Source: Branchinecta lynchi (lineage: Eukaryota; Arthropoda; Branchiopoda; Anostraca; Branchinectidae). Taken from it: 64,000 nucleotides of DNA. The stretch spans positions 16,193,624 through 16,257,623 of the forward strand of contig JAKZAP010000004.1 of the NCBI GenBank assembly GCA_023053575.1, in the 5' to 3' direction. The translations under genes and the position numbers were made by a program. The notes below the pieces were generated by a model that saw only the letters and a list, made by a program, of their open reading frames with translations, searched no databases and was not told the DNA's origin. Of this stretch, positions 36,845 to 49,290 are shown piece after piece (position 1 is the stretch's first letter; each line of letters starts with the position of its first letter).

Positions 36845-39798
36845 TATGGCACTTGAGCTTACTCAAGTGCCATATAGCGATTGTTATTTCTGTCCGTCAG
36901 TCGGTCTGTCGGTCCCGGTTTTGCTAGTTCGGGCACTTCCAGATAAGCTAGGACGATGAAACTTGGCAAGCATATCAGGAACTGGACCAGATTAAATTAG
37001 AAATTGTCGCTTCCTCGATCCGACCATCTGGAGGGGAGTGGAGGGAGGGGGAATCCGGAAAAAATAGGAAAAATGAGATATTTTTAGCTTACGAACGGGT
37101 GATCGGATCTTAATGAAACTTAATACATGGAAGGACTTCGTGTCTCAGACCCTCCATTTTAAATCCAGACCGGATCCGGTGACACTGGGGGGAGTTAGAG
37201 GGGGAAACCGGATCCCGGGAGGGATCCGAATGAAACTTGGTGGAAAGTACAAGCAAAAGTCCTAGATACGTGACTGATATAACCGGAACGGATCCGCTCA
37301 CTTTGGGGGAGTTGGCGGGGGGGGGGGGGAGAAGTCCGAATTTGTAGTGATCCCGCGAGTTCCGTGCTTCCTGATGTGCTGGGACGATGGAAATTGACAG
37401 GCATGTCTGGGACCCGACCAGCTTAAATAGGAAATCATCAATTCCCCGGTTCGACCATCTGGGGGGGGGAGTGGAGGGAGGGTGAAGCCAAAATTTGAGA
37501 TATTTTTAGCTTGCGAACGGGTGATGGGATCTTGACGAAAATTGATATTTAGGATGACCTCGTGTCTCAGACACCTCACTTTAAATCCGGGCCGGATCCG
37601 ATGACACTGGGGGGAGTTGGAGGAGGGAACCGGAAATTTTGAGAAACACTTAAAGTGGAGGGATCGGGATGAAACTTGGTGGGAAAAACAACTACAGGTC
37701 CTAGAAACGTCATTGACATAACCGGACCGGATCAGGGCATTGTGGGGGAGTTGGGGTGGGGAACCGGAAATTTTGAGAAACGCTTAAAGTGGAGGGATCG
37801 GGATGAAACTTGGTGGGAAAAACAAGCACAGGTCCTAGACACGTCATTGACATAACCGGACCGGATCAGGGCACTGTGGGGGAGTTGGGATGGGGGTCCG
37901 GATTTCTAGCGATCCCGCGAGTTCGGCATACTTCCTGGTGTCCTAGGGTGATGAAACTTGGCAGGTATGTCAAGGATCCGAACAGATTGACTTGAGAACA
38001 GCCGTTTCCCCGACCCGACCATCGTGGGGGGAGTGGGTGGATGGGGAGTTCGGAATCTAGTGGCGTGCATAACTTTTGAACGGGTGATCGGATCTTGATG
38101 AAAATTGATATTTAGGATGACCTTGTGTCTCAGACACCTCACTTTAAATCCGGGCCGGATCCGATGACACTGGGGGGAGTTGGAGGAGGTAACCGGAAAT
38201 TTTGAGAAACGCTTAAAGTGGAGGGATCGGGATGAAACTTGGTGGGAAAAACAAGCACAGGTCCTAGACACGTCATTGACGTAACCGGACCGGATCCGAT
38301 GACACTGGGAGGAGTTGGAGGAGGGAACTGGAAATTTTGAGAAACGCTTAAAGTGGAGGGATCGGGATGAAACTTGGTGGGAAAAACAAGCACAGGTCCT
38401 CGACACGTCATTGACATAACCGGACCGGATCAGGGCACTGTGGGGGAGTTGGGGTGGGGGTCCGGATTTCTAGCGATCCCGCGAGTTCGGCATACTTCCT
38501 GATGTCCTAGGGCGATGAAACTTGGCAGGTATGTCAGGGATCCGAACAGATTGACTTGAGAACAGCCGTTTCCCCGACCCGACCATCGTGGGGGGAGTCG
38601 GTGGATGGGGAGTCTAGAATCTAGTGGCGTGCATAACTTTTGAACGGGTGATCGGATTTGAATGAAACTTGTCTGGTGAGCTATCGCCTCGGACGTTCAG
38701 TGTCACGTCCGAGTCGGGTCCGATACCTGTGGGGATGGGGGGGTGTGGAAAACTCAAGAAACTCTAAAAGTAGAGGGATTGGGACGAAACTTAATGGATG
38801 GAACAAGCATTAGGCCTAGATGAAATTGACGGAGCCAGATGGTTTCGGGGCTCTGTGGGGGGAGTTGGAGGGGGTTTCCTGGAATTCCGGTAGTCGTGAG
38901 TTAGAATAGTTCCAGATGTAAAACGACAACGAAACTTTGCAGGCATATTAGCGACCCGAATTATCTTGACTTAAAAACCTGACACAACATACCCCCGGAA
39001 ACTTCCGTTCCTAGATCCGAGCATTTTTGGGGGAGCAAGAGAAGAGAAATATGGACTTCTATAAATTGCGAACGAGTGGTCTGATTCGAGTGAAACTTCA
39101 TGGGTGATACGAATCGATGGCCTCGACATGTAAAACATGCGTTCGAACCATATGGGACCACGATTAGGGGAATTGGGGGTGGGGGGACTTTTGACATGCA
39201 CAAAAACCAAACGGATGGACCGAATGAGATGCAATTCGACAGTGCCGAGTTTATGCGGCCTAGATTTGTTATTTGGCGTCTGGGCCGGATTCGGCCAAGG
39301 TAGGGGGGGGGGGTACTGGGAAATTGCTGATAGGCTATGCTGCAATTTCAGTCAAACTTGATGAGGGAATTAAGAGATTGGGCCCGAACCGGCTCCGACA
39401 ACGTTGGTGGGAAGGGGGGGGGGGGTACCGGAACTTTCCAAAAATGCTCAGATTCGAGTGAAACTTGGTAGATGGTATAAACGAAGATGCTTTAGGTGGT
39501 CGATTTTTTTTTATTCCGAACCAGATTCGGCCACGGTAGGTGGAAATAGAGTGAGTACCGGAAATCGTGTAGCACGTCTAGGGATCAAACAAATGGATTT
39601 ATTGGGATGAAAGTTTGAACAGTCATGTGCATTTGCAATCGAGACGATGCCGGAACTGCTCAGAAATGAGTGAAATTAAATATCCTATTTCTATTTCCGA
39701 ACCGTCTTTTTGGATGGCGGGTGTATTTTGTGACGTTTTCATCTACTTTCTTGTACAGCCTACTCGTACAAGTGCCATATGAGCTCGTAGCTCTTGTT
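36845..39798 (+). mobile_element. Family A hairpin-ended repeat, copy 2 (longest)
   Basis: The 5' end is a perfect 13-bp stem, TATGGCACTTGAG / CTCAAGTGCCATA, closing a CTTA loop (36845-36874). Next come TAGCGATTG and a GTCGGTCTGTCGG run. The body is diverged monomers with GATGAAACTTGG, CCGGACCGGATC and G-boxes. At 37670-38460 four monomers of about 132-134 bp are nearly identical. The 3' end is CAAGTGCCATAT, stem GAGCT-CGT-AGCTC (39781-39793), then TTGTT. Poly-proline frames here are not genes. Confidence 0.75.
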
Positions 39799-40530
39799 TT
39801 TTTTGTTTTTTTTTTCCTATGCCGCCGATTTCATTTTATTCCTGGTAACTGGGAAGGGTCTAACCTGTGCGGTTTTTACGAAAAGTGTGGACCTTAGGCC
39901 GGATTGATGAATATGACATTACATTTTGGAAAGCTCCGTATAGAACTCTTGCCTGGGGCCAATAAGGATGGTTTTTGCTTGTCCTCGAGCCAGAGCCTAC
40001 GGTTTGCGAAGTGAAGTGGAGTTGTATAGCCTATGTCAGAGAGGACCATCTGAAGTTGTGTAGCGAACCTTTCGTTTCATCAACCCATGTTTCTGCTTTC
40101 GAGTGGAAAGCTCCGTTCTAGCACGCAAGCAGGCAGGCACCAGTTTCTAATTGAAGATGGACTAAAATCTATAAGTGTTAAATATATGCGGCAGTTACCC
40201 GGCCCCACAGCCAACATATCTTCTTTGAGTGATAAATAGAAAAATCTACAGTGACAAGAAAGTGGCTTTTTCCAACGGGTCCGAAAGTGCTGCCATCTAT
40301 TGTTTCTATCCATTTATCTGCGCGATTTCAGCTGACTTATCGTTCGTTTTTTCCACTTGGGTTTGCGGTAGACAAATGGTATCAGATGTGCCTCTTCAGC
40401 TTTCAAAGTTCTCTCATTGCTAAAGAAATTAGAGCTTATCCTTTGCTCCTTTCTAAGCGGTGACGTTAGAAAGTTGGCCTACGGCAAAAAAGTCCACTTT
40501 TGAACTAAGACAGGTAGAATTTATTTTTTG

Positions 40531-41305
40531 ACGGCAATCGATAGCAGTTGATGAGCTGATCAAAGTATAAGTCTTCTGTTAGCTGGTGTACTTGCTAGCT
40601 GGTGTACCTGGTATTTGTTTCCAGTGTATACGATGGTAAGAACAATTTGGTTCCCAATCACAAGACTAGAAATTTGTGCAAACTGGTGCACATTGTATGC
40701 GATTTCTATATATCTGACGGTAAGAAAGTTTGTATCCATGGTCGATCGCTGTAACCTAGGGGTACAAACGATAATGTAAAACAATGAGGTAGTTCGTAAT
40801 AACTAATAGTGTCATCTGTGGTATTATAATCCTGAAACGTTACGGATAGCTTTATAATATCAGCTAGTTTAGATAAGATATTGTTCCAAGTTTTCATTCG
40901 TCACGATGTCTACGATTGAAAAGGATAAAGTTCAACTGACTGCAAAGTCAATTTAGTCCCTTTTTTCGATATTCTTTGTTGATGTTAAGGCAATCGATAG
41001 CCCTTGATGAGCTGATCAAAGTATATGTCATCCATTTTTTTAAACAAAAATCCTTCACGAGATAAACCAGTTAAAAAAAATTTCAAGGGGTTGACAACTT
41101 CAGTAGTAAGGTACACACTGAAGCAAAAATAGGCGATACCTATTTGTTGTTATTGATCCTGAAAAGTTACGCATAGCTTTATAATACCAACTAGATTATA
41201 TAAGATATTTGTCCAAGTTTTCATCGGTCACGATGTCTACGATTGAAACGGATCAACTGACTACAAAGTCAATTTAGTCCCTTCTTCCGATATTCTTTTG
41301 TTGTT
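40531..41305. repeat. Diverged tandem repeats
   Basis: GGCAATCGATAGC with TTGATGAGCTGATCAAAGTA occurs near 40535 and 40990. CACGATGTCTACGATTGAAA with GTCAATTTAGTCCCTT occurs near 40903 and 41230. Spacings differ, so indels have accumulated. Confidence 0.75.
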
Positions 41306-41612
41306 GCTTTTGCAACGCTGAAGAATAGCTTTTGATCATTTGGTTATTCTTTTTAGAACATACAGTTTTAAAAAGCTCCAATAAGTTGACAACTTCAGCA
41401 TTTAACCGACAGCGAAGGAACAAAACCAAAGTGTTGCTCTCGCAACACCTTAGTCGGCGAAGCCGGACAAAGGTTGCCGCAACACTTCACGTTGTCCAGG
41501 CAACGTAGGTCTAGTTTGGTATTAATCTTATCTGCGGAGAGATAAGAATAATCCGAGTAGCAAATACTGCAGTTAACTTTAATCTTTATACGGAAAAACT
41601 TTTTACAGTGTA

Positions 41613-42355
41613 GTTGATTCTGTTCTTAACTGATTATCAGTGTAGCGCAGAGCGCAAGGCATACTCATTAATCGCCGACAAATATAATACAGGAATCATT
41701 TCCTAGCAAGCGAAGTGCATTAAATAGTAAACTTGTTCCGGAACCGCTTTCCATTCCGGAAAAGTTCTAGAAACGAACAGTTTCTGTTTCTGGCACAAAA
41801 CGTGCTTCATTATTCTGAGTAGATAAAGCGGAGACGAACGGGAATCTTGGGAATGTCTTTCAGTGCCAAAACAAACGAAGTTTTGCTTTCTTGCTTGAGA
41901 AAAATCCGCCTTTGGAGTTTCCTTTCTTCCAAACAGAACAGCAAGTAACTTGGTGATAATCCTTACTTGAGATAGCATGTATCTGCCATCTATGGGAATG
42001 GAGACGGAAAACTCCGCTAGCCTGTGTACTGCCTGTATGCGAACCGCCGAACTGCGAAGAAGTAGAAAAAAACTAAAGAAGTGTAGAAAAATAGGGATCG
42101 TTTCATATTTTTAGTTTGCAGAGGTTCTGTTGGCGGTTTAAGTTGAGTTGGATTCACTGGGGCTTTGAATTAGATCCATCAGGGATCATTGCCAAGGTAA
42201 TTACCCTACTGACATTAAGATATTTAGGCCCTAGGGCTAGTTGCTGGATTTGGTTGAGCTAGAGTCATAAATCTAGTGTCAAATTGCAGCCAAATTTACG
42301 GGGTAGGCTACCTGCCTGGTTTTACCACTACCTCGAATGTAGCCACGAAAATGGT
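41613..42355. other. Intergenic, no recognised element
   Basis: No gene or repeat that I can name; short frames here have no recognisable motif. Confidence 0.5.
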
Positions 42356-42851
42356 TAAAGCACAATGGACACTCCTAATGCTTTATTTTGTATTAAATGC
42401 TTCACAAATAAACATTTCCGACTTCCTTTAGAAGGCGCTACGAAAATTGGCTGTTTTCTTGTTATCCCTTGTCTTGACCTCTCTGGCATTTCGGCGATCC
42501 AAATCTTAGGAGCTGGGATATCGTGGCAGGAAATTCAAAATCTCCCGGAAGTGCTTGATAGAAAAGGATATATTTGAGATGTCACCAAAGTCAAGCCACA
42601 GATGCAGTTTACCTGATTGTTCTAGTGTGTCATCAGAAGTTCCATGTTTTAAAGTGTCTATTAAAAGTTTTTCTTTGTGGAATAGTGTTGTGATCTTGAT
42701 TAACTTGCTTTATAAAATGTACCAGAATACGCAATAAGTTTATAAAAAATAACTTAGCTACAAAATCATTCAAAAACAAATAGTCTATTCAAATCTGATT
42801 TATACAAGCTGATTTAGGCATAAAATAAAGATCTACAAAGTATTATAAGAA

Positions 42852-44094
42852 GGCACTGTCTAGGGAACTGGGAGTCGTACTTTATGTCCTACGGGCTACG
42901 GAACCGGTAGTTCTCATGGAAATTAAACCATATGAGCTGCGATTCCGGGATCTGACGTCATTAACGAACGGAAACTTGTATGTGCTGGCTCCCGTTCCGG
43001 TAGTAATTGGAAATAGCTCACGGAAACTTCATCGCACCAGCTTCTCGTCCGGTAGCCTCACGGAATTGTGTACTCAGAAGCTAGGGAGCCGGTAGTTGAT
43101 ACCGGAAACTGTATAATTGGAGCTTCTGTTCCGGTAGTGTCTACGTGGAATATAAAACTCACGGAATAGTTTGGATGAGAGCTAGGATGCCAGGATTTTC
43201 ACGGACTTAACATGGGAAAAAATTCACTACCGGAACCCATATATTGAGAGCTAAGGTACCGGTAGAAACTACTATTTGCTTGAAAATGACCAGCTCACGG
43301 ACACAGATGGCTATGGGCTAGGGTTCCGGTAGTGATGAAAAAAAAAAAATTGAACTCACATACCCATGTCAGTGCAGACTAGGAAACCGGAAGCAAATAT
43401 TTTTAACTAACGGAACCCAACTTCTGCTGGCTGGGGTTCCGGTAGGGCAAAAAAAAAAATAAGATGTATAACTGGATTCAGTGAGCTGTACCGGACTCAA
43501 AGTCCATATTGACACCCGTCGTTCCGTGAGTAAAAAATATTCACTTCCAGTTTCCTAGTCTACACTGACATGGGTCCGTGAGTCCTATTTTTTTATTTTC
43601 GTCACTACCGGAACCCTAGCCCATAGTCACCTGTGTCCGTGAGCTGGTCATTTTCAAGCAAATAGTAGTTGCTACCGGTACCTTAGCTCTCAATATATGG
43701 GTTCCGGTAGTGAATTTTGTCCAATGTTATTTTCTCTAAGTCCGTGAAAATCCCGGCATCCTAGCTCTCATCCAAACTATTCCGTGAGTTTTATATTCCA
43801 CGTAGACACTACCGGAACAGAAGCTCCAATTATACAGTTTCGGGTATCAACTACCGGCTCCCTAGCTTCTGGGTACACAATTCTGTGAGGCTACCGGACG
43901 AGAAGCTGGTGCAATGAAGTTTCTGTGAGCTATTTCCAATTACTACCGGAACGGGAGCCAGCACATACAAGTTTCCGTTAGTTAATGACGTCAGATCCCG
44001 GAATCGCAGCTCATATGGTTTGGTTTCCGTGAGAACTACCGGTTCCGTAGCCCGTAGGACATAAAGTACGACTCCCAGTTCCCTAGACAGTGCC
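42852..44094. mobile_element. 1243-bp near-perfect palindrome inserted with 9-bp TSD
   Basis: The ends are GGCACTGTCTAGGGAACTGG and CCAGTTCCCTAGACAGTGCC, exact complements. Arms of about 565 bp stay largely complementary up to a central loop of about 100 bp (around 43415-43515). The target duplication is TTATAAGAA at 42843-42851 and 44095-44103. Empty sites exist in the paralogous arms near 45990 and 53840. Within each arm, TTCCGGTAG and CTCACGGAA motifs alternate. A 9-bp duplication points to a Mutator-like mechanism; this is inference. Confidence 0.9.
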
Positions 44095-44219
44095 TTATAA
44101 GAAACATCACTTTTAACTTTGTCCAAGCTAGTAAATTGAGCATGTACTGGACCAACAAATTACGCTTTGAAATATCACAGAGCTAGGGGGTAAACATTAT
44201 TCCTAGGTTGTTATAGGGT

Positions 44220-45720
44220 GGGATTGGGGTAGTTTGATGTGCCCATTGAACTTTAAAATGGAATGTACATGCGGTCCTAACATTCTTCGAGTCGGAACCT
44301 GCAACAGAACAAAAAGTGATCCGAGGATAGTCCGTCTCGAAGGCAGATGGCAAAATATGACTTTTCAACAGTCTTCCAAAAATATCCAAATTCTGTACCT
44401 TTTCTTTGTTTTGAAGCTGCTTTGAAAAGGGATTTTCTGGCTATTGACTTTGCTAACTTTACCTCAGCTCTACCTTTTTCAACATTTTGTTATGGAGCTA
44501 AGGTTAGAATGAGGCAAGAATGAGGTGATCTTGTATTCTTGTTGGAAAAGAAAAATATGTTTTAACTAGAAATATTCAAGCAGTAGCAATATTTATTTAT
44601 TCAGTACATTATAAACCATTGAATTACCTTCAATCTAGTAGGGTTTGTCATATTTTTTGGTTCTTTTTAAGTCAGATAGATTGTTCTGAAGGAAAGACTT
44701 TTCTTGAAATTTGAAATCTTGTCTGAGGTTGGATACCCCTCCTGTAACACAATAACAATCACGTTAGATTGGGTTAGATCTTGGTTTATTTTATCAGAAA
44801 CCTTTTATCGGCTTGATTAGAAAGTAGAATAAAAAATTTGTGCTTAGCGTGATCTTAAATCTTTTTATTGTTGCTGACAAGTTGGATTTTGAAGCAGAAT
44901 ACCATAACTAAAGTTTTTTTTTTACAAAAATGTGCCAACGGAAATGTCTGTATGCTGTTATTGGGGCTTTGTACCTAACAGAAGCCATTTGATTTTTTTG
45001 CTGAATTTCACTCGAAGCAGAAATGTTGGTACAGTATAGTCTTTTCAGCACTTCCTGCCTAACTACAGGAGGGGTACCTGACCTCATTTTTACCCTACCT
45101 TGATTTTTGCAGTGAAAATGTTAAAATGAAAGGTACATGCTGTCCTGACAGTCAAGAGGCAAAATATGACTTTTTTCAAAGTCGTATGTGAAAAAATATT
45201 CAAATTCTGAGCCTTTCCTTTGTTTTGAAGCTGCTTTGAAAAGGGATTTTCTGGCTACTGACTTTGCTAACTTCACCTTTTTCATCATTTTGTAAGGCAA
45301 TCAAGCTAAGCTTAGAATGTAGGGATCTTGTTTGAAAAGAAAAATATGTTTAACTAGAAAGTATGCTAATTATTTATCCAATATGTAAACCATTCAATTA
45401 GCTTCAATCTAGTATGTTCATCATATTTCTTGGTTCCTTTTTAAGCCAAATATGGAAAAGACTTCTCTGGAAATTTGAAATCTTGTGTGAGGTTGGATAC
45501 CCCTCCTGTAATGTTAATTTGGTCAAAACTGGGAGGACGGATTTCTTCAGCCTTGATTGGACAGTCGAAACAGAATTTCATACTTAGTGAGATATTGTTC
45601 GCGTACAAGTTTGGATTTCAAAGCAGAATACCATAACTAGAAAAGGATTTGTTCATGAAAATGTGCCAACAAATTTTTTTTATGCTTTTAACGAGGCTTC
45701 ATGCCGACAGAAGCTATTTG
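44220..45720. repeat. Internal diverged duplication of about 0.8 kb
   Basis: Blocks such as TTGTTTTGAAGCTGCTTTGA, GAGGTTGGATACCCCTCCTG and AGCAGAATACCATAACTA occur in the same order near 44405/45225, 44728/45489 and 44895/45623. Confidence 0.8.
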
Positions 45721-46483
45721 GAGTCAAATGGGGCCGACGGATTGAATGGATTACTTCAGAAGTATGTCTATTAGCTATATTAGAGCTGATGTTTGAACAA
45801 AAGTGAGGAAAAATAATGTTGAGACTTACATGCCGATAAAAGCTTATTTTGAGCCAAACTGTGCCACAGAGTTTCCCTAGATCAGCAGCTTTTTCAACAG
45901 TTTCCTCTCTGTGATATTTCAAAGCGTAATTGTTTGGGCCAGTACATGCTCAATTTACTAGGTTGGACAAAGATAAAAGTGGTGTTTCTTATAATATTTA
46001 GTAGATCTTTATGTTATGCATAAATCAGCTTGTATAATTCAGATTTGAATAGGTTATTTGTTTATGAATGATTTTTGTAGCTATATTATTTTCTAAAAGC
46101 TTATTGCATATTCTGGTACATTTTATAAAGCAAGCTGATCAAGCTTCACAACAATATTCCACAAAGAAAAACTTTTAGTATGCACTTTAAGCCATGGAAC
46201 TTCTGATGAAACACTAGAACAATCAGGTAAATTGCATCTGCGGCTTGACTATGGTGACATCTCGAATATATCCTTTTATATCAAGCATTGCTGGGAGTTT
46301 TTGAATTTCCTGCTACGATATCCCAGCTTCTAAGATTTGTATCGCCGAAATGCCAGCGAGGTGAAGACAAGGGATAACAAGAAAACGGCCGATTTTCGTA
46401 GCGCCTTCTAAAGGAAGTCGGAAATGTTTATTTGTGAAGCATTTTATACAAAGTAAAGCATTAGAAGTGTCCATTGTGCTTTA

Positions 46484-47030
46484 CAATACCTCAACTCACC
46501 AGTGTTTGACTTTTGCCACTTACATTCCGAAGTTAGAGATAAGATGTAAGATTTTGGGATCTGTCTTGGGCAAGTCAGGCTGGTCAAACCCTGTTGAAAT
46601 AAAATTTTATCTGAGTTGATGGGGGTAGAGGTTCTGCTAAATTACAATAAAACAATTTGGGTGCCACCAATTAAACAATGCTCATAGACATTAACTTAAA
46701 GACAGATTTTTTGTACCTACTGCTGACAGTTTCTTTCAGGCTTTCACCTAGTGAAAGCCAGACCTCATTGTCTTTGCCAGGGTTGAGGCAACTTTTTCGT
46801 TAGCAAACAGTAATTCTCACCTTTCGGCTCTTGTTTTTTCTTTTCTATATTATTTTTTACTTCCATCCTTGGCCATAGTCAGAAAAAAAATTAAGTGTGT
46901 CAATCCTGTGAACAGAGTAGCCTACTGTACTAACTTTGATCAGAAACTCAATTTGTTGGCTTGGTACAGAGTGAAGCTAGTCCTACTACCACCCTTGCAC
47001 TTTTTGTTGGCCAGAAAAGTGGGGTGAGGC
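46484..47030. other. Intergenic, no recognised element
   Basis: Unique sequence left of the large duplication; nothing coding recognised. Confidence 0.5.
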
Positions 47031-47698
47031 TTTAGAGGGTGTACAAGAAACCTGTACATACAAGATACCAGGATACCTCTAGGGTGTAGATACCTGTAAG
47101 GTGTAGAGGATACGCAGGATACCAGGATTCCTGCATCCAGGATTGGGTATGCTGTGTACATGAACATTTCTGCTTCCTGATTAGACAGAACAAAAGCAAA
47201 CAGAAATTCCAGATACTACTGTCTTGCAACTCGGTTCTTAGAAAGTATGAAGTAATAAAAAGTTGCTGCAGACAAAGGCAGCACTTATGGGGGTCCTGCG
47301 CCCACCCCCGGTGTTGTCGGCCAGTCTATAAAAAAATGAGTCAGGACGAAGTGCTGGGCTTTCATTAAACGCACTTGATTTTTCTGAAAAGCAGTGGATT
47401 TTTTCTTAAAAACAATTAATTTCTCAGAAAAAACAGTCGATTTTTTCCTCTGAAAAACAGTCTTTAAAAAATGCCCACATTCTCTTCCACACATTTTGGC
47501 TAGTAACACCTCTGGTTACCTCTCGTGTAAGCACGGTTCTGCATACGTCTAAGTATTCTCCTGTTCTCCTGAGCTGTTGTAGGGCTGCCACAAAATACCT
47601 GAATGTCCCTAAATCAGGCTTAGGTTCCTTTTGGTCCCTAATTCACTTCGCAGGTCCGTTAAGTTTTTTTCCTGACGAACATTCTTACATTTTGACTT

Positions 47699-48760
47699 GA
47701 TGTTTTACCTCAGCCTGATATCGTTTATTGACCAAAATAGCAAATCTACTTAGGAAAGGTAAGTCAGCCTAACCCTTTCAGCAAGATTTAGAAAATGGTC
47801 AATGACAAATAATACCAAATAAACACGACTAAGAACTATTAAACGAAATAAAGTACTGCACAAACGACTTTACATACCTTTCAGTTGTATCTACTGGATA
47901 ATGTAATGTTAATGTAACTTTGTTTGAGTGGGTTTGTGAACGAGTGTTGGGCCTGGTTTTCTGGCCCAAGGGTCATATACCGATCGCAATTCGGTTGGTC
48001 GGTCGGTCGTCCTAGCGGTCTGTCCCACGATTGCGAGTTAGGGTACTTCCAGATGTGCTAGTATGATGAAACTTGGCAGGCGTATCAGAGACCCGATCAA
48101 TCTAACTTGAAAATAATCAGTGTCCCGATCCGACCATCTGTGGGGGGTGGGAGGGAGGGGGAACCCGGAATATTGAGTCGTGCGTGACTTTCGAACGGGT
48201 GATCGGATTCGAATGAAACTTGATAACCGAATAAAAGACATGTCCATGATGTCCCGTTTCAAGTCTGGACTGGATTCGACAGCTTTGGGGGAGTCTTGGG
48301 GGGGGGGGGGTCCGGAAATCTCGATAAACGGTTTGATTGGACGGATCGGGGTAGAACTTCCTGGTAAGAGCAAGCATCTGCTCTAGACAAATCGTTCACA
48401 CAATGGGACTGGATCCGGACACTTTGGGTGGGGTTGGGTGGATGGGGGTTTCCCGGGATTCCGGTGATAGCAGTTTGGGGATTTTCACGATGAAATGTTG
48501 ATTTATCCATAACTTTGCAACGTGTGATTGATTCCAGTGAAATTTGATAACTGAACAGAGGACATGTCTTTGATATTCTTTTCCGTGTCCGGACCGGATC
48601 CGACAACTGTTCGGTGAGGGACTGGAAATTTCGTGACCCACTCGATGTCTTACCTCAGCGTGATATCGTTTATTGACCAAAATAGCAAATCTAGTTAGGA
48701 AAGGTAGGTCAGCCTAACCCTTTCAGCAAGATTTAGAAAATGGTCAATGACAAATAATAC
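47699..48760. repeat. 117-bp direct repeat (also at +2894)
   Basis: 47699-47815 and 48644-48760 are about 117 bp with roughly four differences, sharing TGATATCGTTTATTGACC and AAATGGTCAATGACAAATAA. One copy is outside and one inside family A copy 3. Confidence 0.9.
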
Positions 48761-48955
48761 GGGATGGAACTTGGTGAATCAAAATCAGATTGGATCCGGG
48801 CAGTGTGGGGAGTTGGAGGGAGGAGGACCGGAATTCCGGTGATCACGAATTATTAGGTACTTCTAGATGTGCTAGGACGATGAAACTTGGTTGGAACATT
48901 AGAGACTCGGCAAGATTGGCTTAGAAATTATCACTTCTAACATCCGACCGTCCTT
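47947..48955 (+). mobile_element. Family A repeat, copy 3 (3' truncated; duplicated at 50841-51849)
   Basis: The 5' hairpin is TTGGGCC / GGCCCAA around a 9-base loop (47947-47969). It is followed by TCATATACCGATCGCAATTC and GTCGGTCGGTCG, then monomers with GATGAAACTTGG, a G-run and CCGGATCC. The usual 3' end is missing; it passes into the satellite near 48955. Confidence 0.7.
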
Positions 48956-49290
48956 AAAGCACTCATCTTAACCGCAATGTACAAAAATACTTTAAAGCAA
49001 AATATATATTCTAATGATCTCCCATGAGCCCATGATGATTTGTGCCTCGAGGGTTTTGCTTTCAAATGAATTTCAGGCTCTCTCAAAGCATGCAATTTAA
49101 CCGCGAAGTGAGAAAAATACTTTTGACCAAACAGTACATTTCATTTCCGGCAAGGGCCCATGATCGTCCGTGCAACAATGGTTTAGCTTAAAAATGAATT
49201 TCGAGCACCCGTAAACCGAAAAGTGAAAAAAAAATACTTTAACGATACATATTCATGATTCCTAAGGGCCCATGATCACTCTTGGGATTT
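48955..49290. repeat. About 130-bp satellite monomers (also 51849-52184 and 54490-54790)
   Basis: Diverged units share TTAACCGC, AAAAATACTTT, AGGGCCCATGAT and AATGAATTTC. About three occur here, the same again in the second duplication unit, and further diverged ones at 54490-54790. Confidence 0.7.

Larger units (their letters stand above)
36730..41610. mobile_element. TA-flanked element with ~55-bp TIRs, carrying a family A insertion
   Basis: The left terminus is CACTGTAAAAAATTTCTCCG and the right is CGGAAAAACTTTTTACAGTG. About 55 bp match in inverted orientation with roughly five mismatches, and a further inverted match covers TTGCGAGAGCAACACTTTGG. Both ends abut TA, as in Tc1/mariner-type insertions. 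No transposase frame is visible. The interior holds family A copy 2 and a tandem block at 40531-41305. Confidence 0.7.
42356..46483. mobile_element. 4.1-kb element with long (~0.5-0.6 kb) terminal inverted repeats
   Basis: The left end TAAAGCACAATGGACACTCC and the right end AGTGTCCATTGTGCTTTA begin arms matching over about 500-600 bp (left 42356-42851 plus 44104-44190, right about 45870-46483). The left arm is split by the palindrome at 42852-44094. A third partial arm lies at 53655-54355. The interior has a diverged internal duplication and no transposase frame. Class unknown; long TIRs are seen in Mutator-like and foldback elements. Confidence 0.75.

Noticed and set aside
37110..39345. Minus-strand frames of 60-166 codons
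   Set aside because: Satellite translations; the internal repetition of residues mirrors the 133-bp monomers.
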